Shown here in pieces: positions 57,456 to 64,000 of a stretch of 64,000 nt of DNA. Origin of the DNA: Fonsecaea monophora (lineage: Eukaryota > Ascomycota > Eurotiomycetes > Chaetothyriales > Herpotrichiellaceae). The notes beneath the pieces are model-generated. The model did not search any database, had not been told where the DNA came from, and saw only the letters and a program-made list of their open reading frames with translations. The position numbers were made by a program, and so were the translations under genes. The number at the start of each line of letters is the position of its first letter. The stretch's first letter is position 1. The stretch covers positions 1 to 64,000 of the forward strand of contig NW_019174048.1 of assembly GCF_001642475.1 (NCBI RefSeq), read 5' to 3'.

Positions 57456-58520
57456 ATGGTCATCTCCAGCCTGAATCGACGATGGACAGACACGGGGAGG
57501 ATCGTGCTCGATCTCCTCCTTGCCATTGTCCTCCTGAGCTTGATTTGCTGCTGTTCTGCAGGGCCCACGTCTCCTCGGTGCTGGCTCGACTACTCCCAGG
57601 TTCCTTACACAATACTCCCATGGAGCCTGGAGTCTGACTATGGGGCACCTGTGAAAGAACTTGGTACTGGCTCATCGGGTTCTGTTCTTTTGCTCCTGCG
57701 TCACGCGGACAATGCTACGGTGGCGGTCAAGCGATTCCACAACGCGGCCGCAGATCGACCTGACCTTTTGACACAAAGAGTAAAGCTCGAGTATCACCTG
57801 GGATCCCTCGTCAATGGCCATCCTGGCATCTCCGAGAGCATTGAGCTGCTGTGGGAGACCCGTTCGTCGACATGGTTTCTGGTGACCGAGTTCTGCCCGC
57901 GGAGTCTGGCCAAGGAACGTCGCTCGACAAGTCCGAGGTCTCTGACAAAATTGTTCCGGGACATCGTTCAGGCCGTCGAGCGTTTACACGCTCTGGATAT
58001 AGCGCATGGGGACCTCAAGCTGGAGAATGTCCTCTTGACGGCGGACGGGAGGCCCAAACTGATCGACTTTGGCGCCGCCACTTTCTCCCACTGTCCCACG
58101 GAATCTTCCGACGCAGCAGACTGGGTCAACGTCGTGCCCGGAGACTATGGCACCACGGCTTACATGCCTCCCGACGTCTTCACCCGGCTCGAGTTCGACA
58201 AGGCAAAAGCCGACGTGTGGGCCCTCGGCATTCTATTCTACGCCATGATTACGGGATCGGTTCCGTGGTCGTCGGCCTCGATCGACGACCCAGACTACCA
58301 GGCCTATGTGACACCACAGAGGTCAGATGACAGGCTCAAAGACCATTGCCCCGATTGGGACGCATGCACGATGCGGTTTCCCACCTGTTCCATCGGAGCG
58401 TTTCATCTGCTGCAGAGACTGCCGCCCAACACAAGGGACGTGATTGCCTCGATGTTGGCGCCAGAGCCACCAGAGCGACCTCGTCTCCGAACAGTGTTGG
58501 AGTCTATGTCGTCCTGGTGA
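57456..58520 (+). CDS. Membrane-anchored serine/threonine protein kinase
   Basis: A single exon of 354 aa starting MVISSLNRRWTD. A hydrophobic stretch at about 17-36 (IVLDLLLAIVLLSLICCCSA) looks like a membrane anchor or signal sequence, which is unusual for this kinase type. The kinase domain follows directly, with Gly loop ELGTGSSGSV near 70 and VAVKRF. The catalytic loop is IAHGDLKLENVLL (Asp186, Asn191) and the DFG motif is IDFGAA (Asp207). The activation segment is YGTTAYMPPDVF, and DVWALGILFYAMITGSVPW follows. All catalytic residues are present, so it is probably active. It resembles fungal HAL4/NPR1-type small kinases. The substrate is unknown. It starts 2 kb to the right of the precursor gene and is divergent from it. 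Confidence 0.85.
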   Translation: MVISSLNRRWTDTGRIVLDLLLAIVLLSLICCCSAGPTSPRCWLDYSQVPYTILPWSLESDYGAPVKELGTGSSGSVLLLLRHADNATVAVKRFHNAAADRPDLLTQRVKLEYHLGSLVNGHPGISESIELLWETRSSTWFLVTEFCPRSLAKERRSTSPRSLTKLFRDIVQAVERLHALDIAHGDLKLENVLLTADGRPKLIDFGAATFSHCPTESSDAADWVNVVPGDYGTTAYMPPDVFTRLEFDKAKADVWALGILFYAMITGSVPWSSASIDDPDYQAYVTPQRSDDRLKDHCPDWDACTMRFPTCSIGAFHLLQRLPPNTRDVIASMLAPEPPERPRLRTVLESMSSW

Positions 58521-58928
58521 GCAAAGACACGTTGAATAAATACTACAGTGGCGAAACCCGGACTCTAGACCACGACACCGCCACGAACCAATGGACCCAG
58601 AGTGAGGCCGACAGGGACAGGGACAAGGAGTCGTAATATAACCCAGTCTTGCCAGTCTCTAGAAACGAAAATCTAATTGGTTCGAGCGAGGAGCAACGAC
58701 CAGAAAAGAGTCAAGCTCAGGTTTGCGAAGGAATGAAGGAATTGCTTATGGAAGCAAATCCTTGGAGGAGGTCGAGACGGATGGTACTTTACCCGCCCAC
58801 ATGCCCACATAGCCATACGGCCGTACTTTGTCAATGCTGGAGTTATGTCAGACGCAGAATAAAGAGGCGGTCTGAGGCGGCCTGACAGCTTGAACTCTGT
58901 ATAATAAATGCTGTGTCGTTTACTTTTT

Positions 58929-58972
58929 CTGTCTGTCTGTCTGCCTGCCTGTCTGCCTGCCTGTCTGCCTGA
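58929..58972. repeat. (TGTC/TGCC)n microsatellite
   Basis: Tandem CTGT/CTGC tetranucleotides run for about 44 bases, seen directly. Confidence 0.8.
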
Positions 58973-59016
58973 CTATATATAATACTCACCCTTTCCTCTA
59001 CCTGGCTGGTTCAATG

Positions 59017-59040
59017 ATTGACTGACTGACTGACTGAACG
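59017..59040. repeat. (TGAC)n microsatellite
   Basis: About five tandem copies of TGAC are seen directly. Confidence 0.75.
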
Positions 59041-60008
59041 AGTGATTTACCACGTGTCCCGTCCCCGCACGCATCTAGACCGACCGCTGTTAACAAACAG
59101 GTGTTTGCCAATCCTTTCCCAGAAGTTCGCGGGGGAAAACGGATCCGTCTCGGGTGGTCGGGATGCATTTGAGGAAAAACCTATATGATTCTTCAATCTT
59201 TCTTGTCCAACACCAGTCAAACATTAGGTCTTGTTTGGGGGTTGACCAAAACGGCGAACAATTTAAATCACGGTGATGAACAAACAACCATGGTATGGTA
59301 TGGCGGACAGATACCCCAACCCTGATAGATCGAGTCTCGGTCCTTGGTACGGGATTTGATACCATTTCTTCTGATAGAGGATGGAGCCACCTTGGAATAT
59401 GCTGTACGCAGACGTCAGACGGCAGACAGCAGACAAATATAAGGACGTGCGGGGACCTCCAGTCCTTGTGAGATTGGTCCTGCTCACTTGGCAAGGGATT
59501 AATACCAGACTCGCGAACCAGTTCACGGGAAGTGCCTCAGTAAAAGCTCAATAGTCCATCATGTATCCAGGATTCATCCAGGGTGATCTAGCATCTATGC
59601 TAGCGACAACGAGGCGTCATATATACAGCTTCCTCATTGCAGGCTATGGTTATGGTGATCAAGAATCGAGAACGTCCAGGGATGCCTGCCTGCTTGTTTT
59701 GTTCTCATCCAGCAGAGAGACAGGTAGGCAGGCGGACAGGCAGGCAACGCCAAAAAAAATACCTACAAAGGAAGAGTTAATGACGGTCATTATTTGTTGT
59801 TGTATCCTCCGAGGTCTTTTTGACGCCCTTACCCCCCTTTTTGCCCTTCTCCACTGGACTTCACGTGGATGGATCGAGATATAATCTCACAACTGGCAAC
59901 GTGCCCCTTCGTAAGCGATGGGAAAGTAATGTGCAGTACAGTTCCCGTTTTGCCTGACCTCGGAACTCTCCCGCGTAAGCGACCACGATTCCGCCGCCCC
60001 CCGTCCCG

Positions 60009-61274
60009 TCAGCCCTGGAACACCTTCTCCACAGCCTCCCAATCCATGGCTTGTTGTTGCTTGAATTTCTCAACCTCGGTCTCTTCTTCGAGCTCGGTGG
60101 TCGGGTGTACCGTGCAGCCACCTTCGAGCACCAACCAAGCGTCGGCGTCTTCGAGGCCGGCTCCCTCCGTGTGCCCGAAGGAGATGTTGTCCCAGTCCAC
60201 GTTGGCAAGGTGGACCGTGTGTTGATTGATAAAGAACCACGGATTGGGATCGTCGGATCGACCCCCCTTCGTGATATGATGTGCGTGGAGGTGTTCGACC
60301 GCTGTGGCGATCTGTCCCCGCCACTTTTCGGCATGACTCGAAAGGCTGAATGGGTGATCCTCGTTGCTGGACATCTTCATAACTTCTGCCAGGGTCTTCG
60401 CACCTGACACATAGTTCAACAGGATCCCGGCACAAAGTGGCTCCTTTTCTTCTGACAACTTGGCTAGTCCCTCCTCCTGCGGTGGAGGTGTAGTGATTTC
60501 ACCGGGGCTTGAAAGTGCGTGGCTGACGACGATTCCCTGCAGTCTTGGAATGTTGATTCTCTTCGCCGCACCCTGGGACGCCTCCTCGCCCGACTGAGTC
60601 GACTCTGCGTTATGAAGCCGTGAGTACGCATTGATGATGTCAACGGAACTGTTCGTGATCTGTCCGGTCCTGGCTTGTCGTACGGGTTGATTGCAGGGCC
60701 GGAAGTAAACCACATCCCCACCCGGCACACGTACCTTGTGCGGTGGGCAGCGCCAGTTCTTTTCTTGGCCGAGGACGACGAGATCCTCGGCTGGGTATCG
60801 AGGGGCATCTTCGGGGAAGGAGCTAAATTCAGAGAATTTGATGAGGTTGTGTTCGTACGAGGGTCGGTCCTTCGGCCCTTCGGTGACTTCGGGCACAACA
60901 TGCGCAGCTTGCTCGTCAGCGATCAGCTTCAACTCATACGTCGGCGTTTGCAGGTAATCGTGCAAGGTTGTCCATTTATGCGAGCTGGGAGCCAGGGTTT
61001 CCAGCAAAGGCAAGCACGGGGTGATGACACAATCGCACAGCGACTCCCATCGGCGGATCCAGCCTTTCGGTTCGTCATCGTGCACATCCTTCTTCTTAAT
61101 GAGTTCGAGCCATTTCTCTGCGAAAGGTGTTCCTGCGACATCTTCCCCCGAGACGTGGACCCTGAAACAGACGCCGTTGCGGTAGAAGAGCGTCTGCGAC
61201 TTGGGCTCTTTGTCATCGTGCATGCCATAACGCACGATGTGGGGGATAGAGTCGAAGAAGCGGACAGTGGACAT
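60009..61274 (-). CDS. Fungal pseudokinase-like hypothetical protein
   Basis: A single exon of 421 aa (start MSTVRFFDSIPHIVRYGMHDDKEPKSQTLFYRNGVCFRV). The N-terminal half (about 1-170) is globular with a WESLCDCVITPCLPLLE segment. The C-terminal part looks kinase-like. ILLNYVSGAKTLAEVM fits the hinge region, and WRGQIATAVEHLHAHHITKGG..PNPWFFINQHTVHLANVDWDNISFG fits helix E, the catalytic loop and the DFG region. However, HRD and DFG are both absent, and DADAWLVLEGGC replaces the usual activation region. This is typical of fungal kinase-related hypothetical proteins of unknown function. It is unlikely to transfer phosphate. Confidence 0.72.
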   Translation of the reverse strand: MSTVRFFDSIPHIVRYGMHDDKEPKSQTLFYRNGVCFRVHVSGEDVAGTPFAEKWLELIKKKDVHDDEPKGWIRRWESLCDCVITPCLPLLETLAPSSHKWTTLHDYLQTPTYELKLIADEQAAHVVPEVTEGPKDRPSYEHNLIKFSEFSSFPEDAPRYPAEDLVVLGQEKNWRCPPHKVRVPGGDVVYFRPCNQPVRQARTGQITNSSVDIINAYSRLHNAESTQSGEEASQGAAKRINIPRLQGIVVSHALSSPGEITTPPPQEEGLAKLSEEKEPLCAGILLNYVSGAKTLAEVMKMSSNEDHPFSLSSHAEKWRGQIATAVEHLHAHHITKGGRSDDPNPWFFINQHTVHLANVDWDNISFGHTEGAGLEDADAWLVLEGGCTVHPTTELEEETEVEKFKQQQAMDWEAVEKVFQG

Positions 61275-61690
61275 GGAGGGGTTTCAGAAGAAGAAGGTCC
61301 TAACACTTTTCTTGGGTACGGCAGGCTTGGTAAGAAGGATGGCGGTTTATTTTGGAGGTAGGAAGTAGCCATTCGTTACAGGAGAAGCCGGAGGGGAGGG
61401 GCGAGGCTGCAAACGAAAGAATTACGATGCCGATGGTAGTGACGTCGAGACGTCTAGTTTCCATATGGCTAATGCTCGGCTGTAGCCTGATCCGTCGATC
61501 TACGGCGTAGCAGTCCATTTCGGGGGTTTAAAACTGCTGCTTTTAGGGAAGTGAAGAGGGTGGAGAGGAAGTAGATATCTGGTTCGACGAAAGGGAGTTC
61601 TCATTCAAGTAGAGGACGCGATGCCCTTGCAGAGAACTTGTAATCATCACCACGCTTTTGACTCTATTGCTGAGTCCTGTTGTTGGGGGC
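61275..61690. other. Intergenic spacer
   Basis: A 416-bp spacer upstream of the pseudokinase-like gene and downstream of the zinc-cluster gene, both on the minus strand. No other gene is seen. Confidence 0.5.
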
Positions 61691-63269
61691 TCAGCCGCCT
61701 TGACACAAAGGGCTAGACGACATTGGACCATGATGTTCCATAGTCCAGCCCGCTACCTCATCCCGCTCAGCGCGCGTAACCACGCTCGGCAAGGTCGAAC
61801 AGCCCGCATCGTGCACACTGCGCGCGATCCGAAACTGATTTCCCGACGCGATCGTCTCGAAGAGCGCCTTCACCCGCGCGCTGTCCTCGGGCGTCTTCCT
61901 CACCTCCCACCTCACCACGTTCAGCGGGAAGATGAGTCTTTGTCGCGCATGCTCGAACCCGGCACCGAGACAGCGGTGGACAAGTCGAATAACGAGCTTT
62001 GATAAGTCCCGTCGGCGTGATGTGTCCGTGTGCGCGGAAATCTCTGCTCGAAGATCTGGACGCCGCTCGAAAATGTCGGTAGGGCATTGGTCGATCAGGG
62101 CGACGGCGAATATGGAGAATGATAGCTCCAGGGCGAGGAGAAGGGCCAAGTCAAAGGCAGAGCCTGTTTCGATGGGCTTGCTGGACGATGGGTCACGTAA
62201 GCCACGTCTGTTGGAGTGATCGTGTTCTCTTTGGAAGGCCATGAGTTCTTCCCTGAGGGTTCCCATGCCAGAGTAGCAGTCCCTGATCTTTTCAAAGATC
62301 TGGAGGATGACACCCCGATCGAAGCACCGACAAGCCTCCTCGCCCCTACGGAAGAGATTGGCCAGCGTGAACCCATAGTCGTAGAGCTGCTGTTCGAAAT
62401 CCTTGGGCGTCTCGGTCCACGGCTGCATCAGCCAGTCCGAGCCGCCGAGAAAGGACGACTCCTTCGTTGTGAGACAGACGACCATGGCGTTGTACCGCAT
62501 CGACTCGAGGATAGATTTGGGGAGCGGGTCACAATGACATTTGGGGCCTCGGAGCTGGATGATTCGTGCGATGCCCTTGATGTGGTTCTGCCAGGCGCCC
62601 ATGTCCCCCGAGGTCGACTCGAAGGATTCATACAAGACCATGCAGCGGGCTGCCGCGAGGGTGTCGTCGCTCCGCATGAGCTGTGGGTCGTACAAGGCGG
62701 TTTGCATCGATCGGAGAGCCTGGCAGTATAGCTCCTGGCCCTTTGTCAGTAGGACTTGGTTATTCTGAAGTCTGCCCGTCCTCGTGTATGCGAGAGAGAG
62801 AAGAGCGAGTCTCAAGGTCGTCGTTGGTGTCGTGATGCAGAGCGAATGGTACAGCCAGGCCGGTTCCCTCACTCTAGAAGACCGCGTCGGGTCTGCCGAG
62901 TAGCGGTCCCAGAAGGAGGATACCAGCTGAGCGTCGTTGAGTTGGGTAGAAGATGGCCTGGAGAGGAGTATCGTGTTGGGATCCTGCACTGTAGGTTGTG
63001 ATGTGGTAGTAGTAGTGGTTGGTCGTGCTTCTTCGAGGGGCCGTCGTCTCTGGAGCCCCGTTTGGTCCCGAATGATAAAGACTGGGTATCGGTCATAGCC
63101 TTCGCATTGTTTTTGTGAGGCGATACATCTCCGACATTGAGGTTTTGTCCCGTCACACTGACTTCATTAGATGGCGTAGACGATAACAGCGACGGGCCCA
63201 CGTACGTACCTTGACCTTTCTCCTTCTGCATGTGTTACAGCCTTGCGACTTTCCTGGTATGCCAACCAT
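61691..63269 (-). CDS. Zn(II)2Cys6 transcription factor
   Basis: Two exons, 63269-63210 and 63157-61691, give 508 aa. Exon 1 encodes MVGIPGKSQGCNTCRRRKVK. The 52-nt intron falls inside the zinc cluster, and exon 2 begins CDGTKPQCRRCIASQKQC. The spliced motif is Cys-x2-Cys-x6-Cys-x6-Cys-x2-Cys-x6-Cys (Cys11, 14, 21, 28, 31, 38). EGYDRYPVF then follows, as in many fungal C6 regulators. The large remainder has the middle-homology pattern of DUF3468-type factors (WLYHSLCITTPTTTLRLALLSLAYTRTGR, ALYDPQLMRSDDTLAAARCMVLYESFE, HIKGIARIIQLRGP). Such proteins bind paired CGG triplets. It lies 6.3 kb from the precursor gene; a local regulatory role is only possible. No lesion is seen. Confidence 0.9.
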
Positions 63270-64000
63270 TTCTCTCTCGGGCAATTCGTCCTTCTACATA
63301 CACCTGGATGTTGCGATGTCTTGTGGCATATGTCAGCTGTACGAGGTAGACTGATCGAGTCGCATCTAACTTTGGCAGGGAAGGGGCGTGGCTTAGCTGA
63401 CGTTAAGTTTTCTCCGTTCCAATGAATGCCATATGGGACATGTACGAGTACCTCAGGCACCAAAGGCACCACCATCAAAAGGGTAAATATATCTACATCG
63501 GCTGCCGTGGGATTCTAGGCTCCAGCCTTTTTTCAATACTGTGAGCCTTTGGCCCTCGCGACTTCGATTTCAACAATGGTCTCAGATAACCCATGCTCTT
63601 ACACTCCCGGTGCAGGGGGCAGGAGTGGAAACACGATAGGGAGTGAAAACCTCATATGTCTAACATTGTATTTCCAGGATGAAATTTGTCGCAGGAACCG
63701 TTTAATAAGATCCGTTGACTGTATGTACAAGATACCGACTGAATATGATGTCTTTGCTTCGGAGTATATCTCGTCGTTTCCACCCAGAAGAATGCTGGAA
63801 ACGAAGATATCAAGAAACCCATAGGACTCAATACTCCGAGTACGGGGACTGCGAACCCTTTTTACCAAGATCTATTACCCTTTCCTTGAGTGATGCACAT
63901 TCGCACGCAGTCAAAACACCCGTCTAGCGTCACATAATCAACCGCCTGGTCCTCGAAGCGCCCCATCTGTCCATCCGTATGAACTCCAGAGATTTGCATT
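63270..64000. other. Right-edge non-coding stretch
   Basis: 731 bp upstream of the zinc-cluster gene, presumably its promoter. Short frames (63549-63927) show no motifs. Confidence 0.45.

Larger units (their letters stand above)
58521..60008. other. Intergenic with simple repeats
   Basis: A 1.5-kb spacer. It holds TGTC/TGCC repeats (58929-58972), a TGAC repeat (59017-59040) and a GGCA-type repeat (59724-59746). No gene is recognised. Confidence 0.5.

Overview
This window is nuclear DNA of a filamentous ascomycete (Pezizomycotina). The genes carry one to six short introns of about 50-90 nt with GTANGT-type donors and CTGAC/CTAAC-like branch sites. Leaders are pyrimidine-rich, and the protein families (CCG-9, BNI4, AIM3, UstYa/DUF3328, Zn2Cys6 factors) are fungal. 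I cannot fix the order from sequence alone; a Eurotiomycetes or Dothideomycetes member is only a guess. I support 23 protein-coding genes. No tRNA, rRNA, CRISPR or intact transposon was seen.

Left block (0.4-8.7 kb): a catabolic-looking neighbourhood of an HGGG alpha/beta-hydrolase, a Baeyer-Villiger-type flavin monooxygenase, an AsaB/GA4-desaturase-like protein and a butanediol-dehydrogenase-like zinc alcohol dehydrogenase. Together these could take an alcohol to a ketone, then an ester, then an acid plus an alcohol. Housekeeping genes follow: PUS7 (9.0-11.5 kb), a conserved PPxY protein (12.1-13.6 kb), a 5.4-kb gene-poor stretch, and BNI4 (19.0-21.4 kb).

Centre (22.4-41.4 kb): a divergent pair resembling bacterial sulfur-scavenging SfnB and SfnG, AIM3, a Ser/Thr-rich single-pass membrane protein, a Dal5-type MFS transporter whose first exon junction does not splice in frame, and a convergent pair formed by a nuclease-like protein and a degenerate protein kinase.

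Right block (43-64 kb): VPS28 and NOC2 share a 274-bp divergent promoter. They are followed by the trehalose phosphorylase-like CCG-9 and an unrecognised coiled-coil protein. The most notable locus comes next. It is a 206-aa secreted precursor with 12 Kex2-delimited copies of an identical peptide core (MDIYHATA), 0.97 kb upstream of and on the same strand as a UstYa/DUF3328 gene with two HxxHC motifs. This is the arrangement of a dikaritin/KexRiPP biosynthetic locus, with a core that I do not recognise. A membrane-anchored kinase, a second degenerate kinase-like protein and a Zn2Cys6 regulator lie to its right.
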